Program-made: the position numbers and the translations under genes | The notes under the pieces: generated by a model | Seen by the model: the letters and a program-made list of their open reading frames with translations, nothing else | What the model was told of the DNA's origin: nothing | Database searches by the model: none | NCBI GenBank assembly: GCA_027456925.1 | Contig: DAIDTZ010000024.1 | Location: 1-6,872, forward strand | Reading direction: 5' to 3' | Length of the DNA: 6,872 bases | Source: Nitrospirota bacterium | GTDB taxonomy: Bacteria; Nitrospirota; UBA9217 | Shown here: positions 1 through 6,243 of the stretch, one piece after another | How the letters are laid out: every line of letters starts with the position of its first letter | Position numbering within the stretch: the stretch's first letter is position 1

Positions 1-720
1 GACGTGGGTGCGCCTGAAGAGTGGAACAAGAAGTGGATTGCGGGCAACTACAACCGTCAGTCGACCGTGAAGGGCCTGTTCATGTGCGGCGACATCTGCG
101 GCGCCTCGGGCCACAAGTTCTCCTCAGGCTCGCATGCAGAAGGCCGTATCGCGGCAAAGAGCGCGATCTCGTTCCTGCTCGATAACCCGAACTACACGCC
201 GACCATCAAAGAGACGGCGGATCATCTCGCGGCCGAGCTCTATCTGCCTTTCGAAGTCTACGAGAAGCACAAGACCTACACCACGGCGCCGGAGATCAAC
301 CCGAACTACATCAAGCCGCAGATGCTCCAAACCCGGCTCCAGAAGATCTCCGACGAGTACTTTGGCGGGATCTCGACCTGGTATATGACCTCCAAGACCA
401 TGCTGACCGAAGGCCTCAAGCAGCTCCAGATGCTGAAGGAGGACACTTCCAAGATGGCAGCATCGAACCTGCACGAGCTGATGCGCTGCTGGGAGAACTA
501 TCACCGCATCCTCTCCGTGGAAGCCCATGCGCGCCACATCCTGTTCCGGGAAGAGTCGCGGTACCCCGGCTACTACTATCGTGGTGACTTCGATCTCGTG
601 GACGATACCAATTGGAAGTGTTTCGTAAACTCCAAGTACGATCTCGAGAAGGATACCTGGGAAGTCAAAAAAGTTCCCTATGTACAGCTTGTTGAAGATG
701 CAGCTCCTGTAAAACATTAA
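1..720 (+). CDS. aprA: Adenylylsulfate (APS) reductase alpha subunit, C-terminal part (5' truncated)
   Basis: AprA is the FAD subunit of cytoplasmic APS reductase (AprBA), which reduces APS to sulfite and AMP in dissimilatory sulfate reduction. The reading frame is open from base 1 and gives 239 residues before TAA, about the last third of a protein usually near 650 residues. The true start lies upstream of the window; the GTG at base 4 is an internal valine. Near the visible N-terminus, GLFMCGDICGASGHKFSSGS and the following HAEGRIAAKSA match the FAD-contacting part of the fumarate-reductase/AprA flavoprotein fold. The later stretch ESRYPGYYYRGDFDLVDD, followed by a W-K-C-F-V-N segment, is characteristic of AprA C-termini. 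aprB is expected upstream and qmoABC follows, the usual aprBA-qmoABC order. The pairing with qmo genes suggests the reductive rather than the sulfur-oxidising type, but this is inferred from context. Confidence 0.96.
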   Translation, partial: DVGAPEEWNKKWIAGNYNRQSTVKGLFMCGDICGASGHKFSSGSHAEGRIAAKSAISFLLDNPNYTPTIKETADHLAAELYLPFEVYEKHKTYTTAPEINPNYIKPQMLQTRLQKISDEYFGGISTWYMTSKTMLTEGLKQLQMLKEDTSKMAASNLHELMRCWENYHRILSVEAHARHILFREESRYPGYYYRGDFDLVDDTNWKCFVNSKYDLEKDTWEVKKVPYVQLVEDAAPVKH

Positions 721-732
721 GAACATTCACAA

Positions 733-768
733 CTCCGGGGAGGGGTAGCCCTCCCCGGAGATTTTATT
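733..768 (+). terminator. Rho-independent terminator after aprA
   Basis: A perfect 12-base-pair GC-rich stem (CTCCGGGGAGGG at 733-744, its complement at 749-760) closes a GTAG loop and is followed by the T-rich run ATTTTATT (761-768). It begins 12 bases after the aprA stop codon. The T tract is interrupted by A, so termination may be partial. It should separate or attenuate aprBA transcription from qmoABC, which implies readthrough or a separate qmo promoter. Confidence 0.9.
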
Positions 769-854
769 GGAAGTTGAAGATTGTAAATTTTAATTGCACG
801 TAACGAAAGATTGGCCCGTCTTATCGTTAAAATTTCCAATTTTCAATTTCCCAT
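766..854. repeat. AT-rich imperfect inverted repeat (89 bases) between aprA and qmoA
   Basis: Bases 766-793 pair with 827-854. Of 28 opposed positions, 24 are Watson-Crick, two are G-T wobbles (773/847 and 779/841) and two are mismatches (768/852 and 784/836). The inner nine pairs (785-793 with 827-835) are perfect. Inside the loop, AACGAAAGA (802-810) can form a second hairpin with 819-828, with A823 bulged; it would compete for two bases of the outer stem. Both arms consist of 7-base units: TTGnAAn in the left arm and TTTnCAA in the right. The element contains no gene and is more AT-rich than the flanking coding DNA. It could be a dispersed repeat of the MITE or REP kind, or a transcribed structured leader. 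Confidence 0.75.
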
Positions 855-867
855 CTGCAATTTGCAA
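833..867. repeat. Degenerate tandem heptanucleotide repeat, five units of TTTnCAA
   Basis: Five consecutive 7-base units are visible: TTTCCAA (833-839), TTTTCAA (840-846), TTTCCCA (847-853), TCTGCAA (854-860) and TTTGCAA (861-867). The first three also form the right arm of the inverted repeat described at 766-854. The complementary unit TTGnAAn occurs three times at 767-787. Translated in the qmoA frame, this run gives an artefactual K-F-P-I-F-N-F-P-S-A-I-C-N segment, which argues against any qmoA start upstream of it. Confidence 0.75.
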
Positions 868-889
868 TCACGTAGTGTGCACTGCCTTT

Positions 890-896
890 AAGGAGG
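890..896 (+). promoter_or_regulatory. Shine-Dalgarno site of qmoA (fixes the start)
   Basis: AAGGAGG at 890-896 is a near-ideal ribosome binding site, 11 bases before the ATG at 908. The frame is open back to about 794, but the extra 38 codons would read through the heptad repeat and have no ribosome site. The flavoprotein fold starts right after the ATG at 908, so this site selects that start. Confidence 0.85.
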
Positions 897-907
897 AACA
901 AGATATC

Positions 908-2158
908 ATGGCGGAAAATAAAGTGTTGATTGTCGGCGGAGGCTTCAGCGGTCTCACGGCGGCAGTGGAAGCCGCGGAAGCGGGCTCCGAGGTCATTCTG
1001 GTGGAAAAGAACCCTTATCTCGGCGGCCGGGTGACGCAGCTGAATAAGTATTTCTGGAAACTCTGTCCCCCGAATTGCGGGCTTGAGATCCAGTATAAAC
1101 GCATCAAGAATAACGGCAATGTGACGATATATACCATGGCCGAGGTGGAGAAAGTTGCCGGGACAGAGGGCAACTTCGACGTCACCATAAAGACCAAGCC
1201 CCGGTTCGTGAACGATAAGTGTACGGGTTGCAACAAATGTGCTGAGGCTTGCGATGTAGACCGGTCGAACGACTTCGATTTCGGCATGAGCAAAACGAAA
1301 GCAGCTTACCTCCCGCACAACCAGGCATTTCCGCTTAAGTACGTCATCGACGCGAAAGCCTGCAAGGGTGCCTCCTGCGCCAAGTGTGTTGCCGCATGTA
1401 AATACGATGCAATCCACCTCGACATGAAGCCGGAGACCATAAACGTGAAGGTCGGCGCCGTGGTCATGGCAACGGGCTGGAACCCCTATGATGCAACCCG
1501 GATGGACAACCTCGGGTTCGGGAAAGTCCAGAACGTCGTTACCAACATGATGATGGAGCGTCTTGCAGCACCCAACGGCCCCACGGCAGGCAAGATCGTG
1601 CGGCCGTCGGACGGCAAGGAAGTGAAGAACATCGCCTTTGTGCAGTGCGCCGGTTCGCGCGACGAGAACCATCTCGCCCATTGTTCCTACATCTGCTGCC
1701 TGGCGTCGATCAAGCAGGCGACCTATGTTCGCGAGCTCTACCCCGATTCCAAGGCGAAGATCTTCTATATCGACATGCGGACCCCCGGCCTCTATGAGAA
1801 CCGGTTCTATACCAAGATCAAGGAAGACCAGAATGTGTCCTTCCTCAAGGGCAAAGTCGCCAAGGTGGAGCAGGGAGAGAACGGCGACGTGAAGATTACT
1901 GCCGAGGACATCCACGGCGGCGGCAAGATAACCGAGACCTTCGATATGGTCGTGCTTGCCACGGGCATGCAGCCCTCGACGGATTCCCTCAAGGGTGCGG
2001 GAATTACACCGACCGATGACGGTTTCGTGGACCAGGCTACGCTCCCGAAGGGCATTTATGCGACCGGGACGCTCAAGACCCCCGTTGATGTGGCGCGGTC
2101 GGCCCAGGATGCCACGGGTGTGGTCATGAAAAGCATCCAGAGCTTGAGGAGGAAATAA
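908..2158 (+). CDS. qmoA: Quinone-interacting membrane-bound oxidoreductase subunit QmoA (HdrA-like flavoprotein)
   Basis: QmoA is a soluble HdrA-related FAD/iron-sulfur subunit of the QmoABC complex, which carries electrons from the quinol pool to APS reductase. The 416-residue product has the size expected of the family. Residues 6-16 (VLIVGGGFSGL) form the dinucleotide-binding GxGxxG loop, with E33 at the end of the second strand. CPPNCG (53-58) follows. An internal ferredoxin-like insert has two cysteine sets: C105, C108, C111, C115 and C152, C157, C160, C164; the second has an unusual four-residue first gap. The segment C247 to C264 (CAGSRD, then CSYICC) is the HdrA-type cysteine motif. 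A second FAD segment VVLATGMQP lies near residue 355, and GIYATG near the end. The start at 908 is fixed by its ribosome site and by the fold. The end of the gene carries the ribosome site of qmoB, so the two are probably translated together. Confidence 0.95.
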   Translation: MAENKVLIVGGGFSGLTAAVEAAEAGSEVILVEKNPYLGGRVTQLNKYFWKLCPPNCGLEIQYKRIKNNGNVTIYTMAEVEKVAGTEGNFDVTIKTKPRFVNDKCTGCNKCAEACDVDRSNDFDFGMSKTKAAYLPHNQAFPLKYVIDAKACKGASCAKCVAACKYDAIHLDMKPETINVKVGAVVMATGWNPYDATRMDNLGFGKVQNVVTNMMMERLAAPNGPTAGKIVRPSDGKEVKNIAFVQCAGSRDENHLAHCSYICCLASIKQATYVRELYPDSKAKIFYIDMRTPGLYENRFYTKIKEDQNVSFLKGKVAKVEQGENGDVKITAEDIHGGGKITETFDMVVLATGMQPSTDSLKGAGITPTDDGFVDQATLPKGIYATGTLKTPVDVARSAQDATGVVMKSIQSLRRK

Positions 2159-2160
2159 GG

Positions 2161-4395
2161 ATGGAGAAGAAATACGGCGTATACATCTGCAAGGGATGCG
2201 GCATCAAGGAGGCGATGGACGTTGAAAAGGTCGCCGGTGCGGCCAAGAAGGTCCAGAACTACAAATTCCACGACGCCTTGTGCAGCCCCGAGGGCGTTCA
2301 ACTGATCAAAGACGATATGGCGAAGGAAGGCGTGAATACGATCATCATCGCCGCCTGTTCGCCCCGTGCCAAGGCCGCTGAGTTCACCTTCCCCGGATCG
2401 ATCGTTGAGCGCGTAAACATCCGCGAGTTCGTTGCCTGGACCATGGAGCCGAACACGGACGAGACGAACGACGCGGCCTACGATTACCTCACCATGGGCA
2501 TTGTCAAGACCCAGAAGTCCGACCTGCCTGAGCCGAACATCCTGCCAGACCTGAATAATACGATCCTGGTGATTGGCGGCGGCACTGCTGGCATGACGGC
2601 GGCGCTCTCGGCAGCAGGCGCAGGCAATAAAGTCGTACTCGTCGAAAAAGACGCCCAGCTCGGCGGGTTCGCGAACAAGCTCTACAAGAAGATCCCGACA
2701 GGCTCCTATATCAACAAGCCGCTCATTGTAAACACCGACATCGAAAAGACTGTTTCGGAAGTCGAGGGCAACCCGAACATCAAAGTATACAAATCAACCA
2801 CCGTGTCCAAGACCGACGGACAGCCCGGACTCTACGATGTGACGCTCTCGAACGGCGAGACGATGAAGATCGGCGCTATCGTCATGGCCACCGGCTGGAA
2901 GGCCTATGATGCGACCAAGCTCGACTACTTGGGCTACGGCAAGATGAAGAACGTGGTCACGAACTTCGAGCTCGAAGAGATCGCAAAGAAGAACAACGGC
3001 AAGCTCCTGCGGCCGTCCGACGGCAAGCCGGCCCTCAAGGTCGCCTTTGTCCAGTGTGCAGGGCAGCGCGATCCGAATCATCTTCCGTACTGCTCCTCCA
3101 TGTGCTGCGCCACCTCACTCAAGCAGGCGCAGTACGTCAGGCAGAACGAGGATGCCCTTGCCATGATCTTCTACAAGGACATCAGGACGCCCGGCAGGAC
3201 CGAGCTCTACTACAAGGAAGCCCAGAATAATCCGGGCATCATGCTTTCGAAGGCGGACGTAACCGGCGTTTCAGATGCCGGGAATGGCAATATGTTCGTG
3301 GAGATGGAGAACACGCTCTTCGGCCTGAAGACCGGCGAGAAAGTAAAAGTCGAAGCGGACCTCGTGGTCCTAGCCACCGGTATGGTCCCCACGACGCGCG
3401 GTCCCCAGGAATACGCTGACGGTCTCACCAAGGCGGCCGGCGGTGGCGATGAGTCCAAGAAGAACTATCTCGAACAGACGCCCAAGCCCGATTACATCCT
3501 GAACCTCGGTTATCGTCAGGGGCCGGAAATACCGACGCTCGAAGGCGCGTCAGGTTTTGCCGATTCGAACTTTATCTGTTTCCAGTACGAAACCCGCAGG
3601 ACCGGCATCTACGCGGCCGGCGGCGTGCACCAGCCCATGAACATGGCCGAAGCCATGGAAGATGGCGCCGGAGCGGCCTTCAAGGCAATCCAGGCCATCG
3701 ATCATGTCTCCCGCGGTATTGCGGTCCATCCCCGCGCCTGGGACGTGACGTATCCTGATCCTCTCCTCATCAAGTGTACGGCCTGCAAACGCTGCACGGA
3801 AGAGTGCCCCTTCGGCGCCATCGACGAAGACGAAAAAGGCATTCCGAAATACAACCTCAACCGCTGCCGGCGGTGCGGCACCTGCATGGGAGCCTGCCCC
3901 GAACGCATCGTTTCGTTCAAGGATTACAGCGTTGACATCATTGGTTCGATGCTCAAGGCTGTGGAATACTCAGATGATGAGGACAAGCCGACGATCATCT
4001 GCCTGGTCTGCGAGAACGACTCCTACCCGGCGCTCGACACGGCGGCTATTGCCGGAAAGAAGATCGACCCGGCATTCCGGTTCATTTCCATGCGGTGCCT
4101 GGGCGGGATGAACTTGGTGTGGGTTGCCGACGCGCTGTCCAAGGGCGCCGACGGCATGCTGCTTCTCGGTTGCAAGTACGGGGAGAACTACCAGTGCCAC
4201 TTCGTCAAAGGGAGCGAGCTTGCGAACACCCGCTTCAGCAAGGTGAGCGAGACCCTGAACCGGCTCCAGCTCGAGTCCGAGCGCGTCCAGCTTATGCAGG
4301 TGGCCATCAACGAGTATGACAAACTGCCTGACATGCTCAATGAGTTTGCTGCCAGGATCAGAGAGATCGGACCGAATCCGTTTAGGACGATGTAG
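2161..4395 (+). CDS. qmoB: Quinone-interacting membrane-bound oxidoreductase subunit QmoB (HdrA-MvhD fusion)
   Basis: QmoB is the large soluble flavin/iron-sulfur subunit of QmoABC and works with QmoA in electron transfer to APS reductase. The 744 residues show, in order: an HdrA-type N-terminal domain with C10, C13, C41 and C66; an FAD domain with the GGGTAG loop at 139-144 and V-V-L-A-T-G-M near 415; the cysteine motif C299-AGQRD to C316; two ferredoxin [4Fe-4S] motifs (C539, C542, C545, C549 and C569, C572, C575, C579); and a C-terminal MvhD-like domain with C614, C617, C646, C671 and C679, where a [2Fe-2S] cluster is expected in that family. It starts 2 bases after the qmoA stop, with AGGAGG (2147-2152) inside the end of qmoA. 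The middle region is clearly paralogous to QmoA. The assignment is firm; the cluster types are taken from the family. Confidence 0.95.
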   Translation: MEKKYGVYICKGCGIKEAMDVEKVAGAAKKVQNYKFHDALCSPEGVQLIKDDMAKEGVNTIIIAACSPRAKAAEFTFPGSIVERVNIREFVAWTMEPNTDETNDAAYDYLTMGIVKTQKSDLPEPNILPDLNNTILVIGGGTAGMTAALSAAGAGNKVVLVEKDAQLGGFANKLYKKIPTGSYINKPLIVNTDIEKTVSEVEGNPNIKVYKSTTVSKTDGQPGLYDVTLSNGETMKIGAIVMATGWKAYDATKLDYLGYGKMKNVVTNFELEEIAKKNNGKLLRPSDGKPALKVAFVQCAGQRDPNHLPYCSSMCCATSLKQAQYVRQNEDALAMIFYKDIRTPGRTELYYKEAQNNPGIMLSKADVTGVSDAGNGNMFVEMENTLFGLKTGEKVKVEADLVVLATGMVPTTRGPQEYADGLTKAAGGGDESKKNYLEQTPKPDYILNLGYRQGPEIPTLEGASGFADSNFICFQYETRRTGIYAAGGVHQPMNMAEAMEDGAGAAFKAIQAIDHVSRGIAVHPRAWDVTYPDPLLIKCTACKRCTEECPFGAIDEDEKGIPKYNLNRCRRCGTCMGACPERIVSFKDYSVDIIGSMLKAVEYSDDEDKPTIICLVCENDSYPALDTAAIAGKKIDPAFRFISMRCLGGMNLVWVADALSKGADGMLLLGCKYGENYQCHFVKGSELANTRFSKVSETLNRLQLESERVQLMQVAINEYDKLPDMLNEFAARIREIGPNPFRTM

Positions 4396-4400
4396 TTCAA

Positions 4401-4439
4401 GTGCGGAGTGTGGAGTGCGGAGTAAAAGATAAAAACTCC
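4401..4439. repeat. Second heptad repeat (three GTGYGGA units) with small hairpin, between qmoB and qmoC
   Basis: Three 7-base units, GTGCGGA (4401-4407), GTGTGGA (4408-4414) and GTGCGGA (4415-4421), are followed by GT. GGAGT (4419-4423) can pair with ACTCC (4435-4439) across an 11-base A-rich loop. The unit sequence differs from the one upstream of qmoA, but the 7-base period and the fold-back plan are shared. Read on the minus strand, it gives an R-T-P-H-S-A-L type peptide of no likely biological meaning. The repeat lies inside the qmo transcription unit, in the 70-base gap before qmoC. Confidence 0.6.
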
Positions 4440-4465
4440 TATAAAGTAAGCGGAGGATTGAATAT

Positions 4466-5632
4466 ATGTCAGAAGCAACGGTTATTAAACCTGATTTACA
4501 ATTTGTGAACGAGATCATCAAGGGAGGCGGCGAGTCCCTGAAGAAGTGCTACCAGTGCGCCACCTGTTCGGTGGTCTGTAATGTGACGCCCGAAGGGAAT
4601 CCCTTTCCGCGAAAAGAGATGGTCCTCGCCCAGTGGGGCCAGAAGGACAAGCTTATCACGAGCGCCGATGTCTGGCTCTGCCATCAGTGCAGCGACTGCA
4701 CGGCCTATTGCCCGCGCGGAGCCAAGCCGGGCGAAGTGCTGAACGCCATCCGGAAACAAAGCATCAAGCACGTAGCCATGGTTCCTTTCTTTGCGAGGAT
4801 CGCCACGGAGGCGAAGCTCCTGCCCGTCCTGTTCGCCATTCCCATGGTGCTTTTTTACGTCATCCTGGTTGTGCTCGGAAACGCGGGTTTTACCGCGCCA
4901 AGGGCCGAGGGCAACATCATGGCATACCACAAGTTTGTTCCCGTGCCGGTGATCGATACGGTGTTCATTCTGACGGCGATCTTTGCCGCAACATCCGCTT
5001 TTGTAGGTATCAAGCGGCTCTGGAACGGCATGAAGGCGCAGGCAGGGGAGATGCAGTCCAGCGGCAGCCTGGTCGGGGATATCATCTCCTCGGTCACCAC
5101 GATCCTGGCTCATTCGAAGTTCGCGGACTGCAACGTGAACCGGACGCGGCAATGGGGCCACATGCTTCTTTTCTACAGTTTTGCCGGACTCGCGGTTGTG
5201 ACCACCTGGGCGATTGTGTATCTTTACGGGTTTGAACTTCTCGGCATTCAGCCCTTCGGACCGTTCCACTTCGGCGAGTCTCCCTATCCGAACAGCGATC
5301 CCGTCAAGATCCTGGCTCTGGCAAGCTCCATCGCTTTTGCGGCAGGCATTGTGATCCTCCTCCTGAACCGGCTGTCAAAGGCCGGCAAGGCGGGCATGGG
5401 CTCCTACTTCGACTGGATTTTCCTTACGATCGTGACCGGCGTTGGCGCAACGGGTATGCTCTCCTGGGCGCTTCGGCTCGCCGATATGCAGGCAGGCTAC
5501 TTCGTGTACTACTTGCACCTCGTGTTCATCTGGTCGCTCTTCGCTTACGCGCCCTACTCGAAGTTCGCACACCTGTTTTACCGCACGACCGCAATGGTGT
5601 TTGCAAAAAATTCGGGACGTGATAAGAAATAA
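4466..5632 (+). CDS. qmoC: Quinone-interacting membrane-bound oxidoreductase subunit QmoC (HdrC-HdrE fusion)
   Basis: QmoC is the membrane anchor of QmoABC: it oxidises menaquinol through haem b and passes electrons to QmoA and QmoB. The 388-residue protein is the usual size. Its soluble N-terminal HdrC-like domain has two [4Fe-4S] motifs (C28, C31, C34, C38 and C72, C75, C78, C82, the last followed by P). The C-terminal HdrE/NarI-like part has about six hydrophobic segments near residues 118-138, 162-182, 231-254, 280-300, 315-336 and 345-362. H155, H216, H232, H351 and H369 are candidate haem ligands; which of them bind cannot be told from sequence alone. The ATG follows GGAGG (4452-4456) by 9 bases. 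The fused membrane form differs from organisms in which separate HdrB and HdrC proteins replace QmoC. No qmoD-like gene follows. Confidence 0.95.
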   Translation: MSEATVIKPDLQFVNEIIKGGGESLKKCYQCATCSVVCNVTPEGNPFPRKEMVLAQWGQKDKLITSADVWLCHQCSDCTAYCPRGAKPGEVLNAIRKQSIKHVAMVPFFARIATEAKLLPVLFAIPMVLFYVILVVLGNAGFTAPRAEGNIMAYHKFVPVPVIDTVFILTAIFAATSAFVGIKRLWNGMKAQAGEMQSSGSLVGDIISSVTTILAHSKFADCNVNRTRQWGHMLLFYSFAGLAVVTTWAIVYLYGFELLGIQPFGPFHFGESPYPNSDPVKILALASSIAFAAGIVILLLNRLSKAGKAGMGSYFDWIFLTIVTGVGATGMLSWALRLADMQAGYFVYYLHLVFIWSLFAYAPYSKFAHLFYRTTAMVFAKNSGRDKK

Positions 5633-5661
5633 ACGGTTTCACCTTACAAGCGGAGTAAACC

Positions 5662-6099
5662 ATGAAAGTTAAAGAACTGCTCAGTATCAAGGGATTGGAA
5701 TGTTTCAGCACGACCAGCGACCAGTCGCTGCTCGACGGGGCGAAACAGATGGCGGAGTGCAACATCGGCGCGCTTCTGGTTATGGACCGGGGATCGCTTG
5801 CCGGCATCATTACCGAACGCGACATTGTCAAGAATACCGCGAATGAGGCGAAACAGTGCCGGGATGTGAAGATCAAGGACGTGATGAGCACCAATCTGCT
5901 CGTTGTAAAACCGGGCGACGATCTCGACTACGTCATGGCGATCATGATCCAGAACAATATCCGCCATACGCCCGTCATCGAGGAGAGCGGTCTGGTGGGG
6001 CTTCTGTCCATGCGCGACGTGGTTCGGGTGCTGGTCAAGAATCTCAAAGCGGAAAACCACTACCTGAAAGATATGATCGGCGGCAAGTTCGAGGTTTAA
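5662..6099 (+). CDS. Tandem CBS-domain protein, possible adenylate-sensing regulator
   Basis: The 145-residue soluble protein consists of one CBS pair and little else. CBS1 covers about residues 5-58 and ends with GIITERD (48-54); CBS2 covers about 70-128 and ends with LLSMRD (114-119). In both, the T/S-x-x-D pattern (T51/D54 and S116/D119) matches residues that contact the ribose of AMP, ADP or ATP in nucleotide-binding CBS modules. No DNA-binding, kinase or transport domain is attached, so it probably acts by binding a partner, but the partner is unknown. It begins 29 bases after qmoC with a weak GGAG site (5652-5655), which suggests cotranscription with qmoABC. Since APS reductase releases AMP, sensing the adenylate state of this pathway is plausible; that is inference. 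The fold assignment is secure and the role is not. Confidence 0.88.
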   Translation: MKVKELLSIKGLECFSTTSDQSLLDGAKQMAECNIGALLVMDRGSLAGIITERDIVKNTANEAKQCRDVKIKDVMSTNLLVVKPGDDLDYVMAIMIQNNIRHTPVIEESGLVGLLSMRDVVRVLVKNLKAENHYLKDMIGGKFEV

Positions 6100-6193
6100 G
6101 CATTGGTCTGAAAACTTACGAGGGGGGGATGCCGGAAAGGAAAATGCTTCATCGGTATGACAAAGGTTGTTGGCAATGGCAGGGCATTAATTA

Positions 6194-6221
6194 TTGACTG
6201 AGCCGTAATTGTAAGATAAAT
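6194..6221 (+). promoter_or_regulatory. Possible sigma-70-type promoter for hppA
   Basis: TTGACT (6194-6199) matches five of six bases of the -35 consensus. Sixteen bases downstream, ATAAAT (6216-6221) is the best-placed -10 candidate but matches the consensus poorly. Transcription would start near 6228, just before the ribosome site of hppA. With only one good half, this is a tentative call. Confidence 0.3.
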
Positions 6222-6229
6222 CTATTCTC

Positions 6230-6236
6230 AAGGAGG
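6230..6236 (+). promoter_or_regulatory. Shine-Dalgarno site of hppA
   Basis: AAGGAGG at 6230-6236 lies 7 bases before the ATG at 6244. It is the strongest ribosome site in the window together with that of qmoA, and it fits high expression of an abundant membrane pump. Confidence 0.85.
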
Positions 6237-6243
6237 AGCAATA

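Larger units (their letters stand above)
6100..6243 (+). other. Intergenic gap upstream of hppA
   Basis: This 144-base gap has no convincing gene and no strong terminator. A 22-codon frame starts at the ATG at 6129 right after a run of seven G and ends at 6197, but the G-run touches the start codon, which is too close for a normal ribosome site. A candidate promoter lies at 6194-6221. The gap suggests that hppA can be expressed separately from the genes upstream. Confidence 0.5.

Noticed and set aside
4..6. GTG at base 4 as a start codon of aprA
   Set aside because: The frame is already open at base 1, no ribosome site is visible, and the product would begin within the AprA flavoprotein domain. 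The gene is simply cut by the window edge.
794..832. Sigma-70-like promoter for qmoA within the inverted repeat loop
   Set aside because: TTGCAC and TTGGCC match the -35 consensus weakly, and no -10 element lies at a proper distance.
766..868. CRISPR array
   Set aside because: The units are 7 bases, degenerate and contiguous with no spacers, and there is no cas gene nearby.
827..1915. Long open frame of 362 codons on the minus strand opposite qmoA
   Set aside because: It is antisense to a clearly identified gene, has no recognisable domain, and is a usual by-product of GC-rich codon use. The same applies to the minus-strand frames at 124-726, 3970-4521, 4496-5269 and 5644-6060.
4435..4457. 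Possible RNA switch in which ACTCC (4435-4439) pairs either with the heptad repeat or with the qmoC ribosome site
   Set aside because: The alternative pairing with the ribosome site is only four base pairs, which is too weak to claim.
6129..6197. 22-codon open frame that could be a small protein or leader peptide before hppA
   Set aside because: The G-run before it touches the start codon, leaving no ribosome spacing. There is no attenuator-like hairpin pair after it and no codon run that would suggest a leader peptide.
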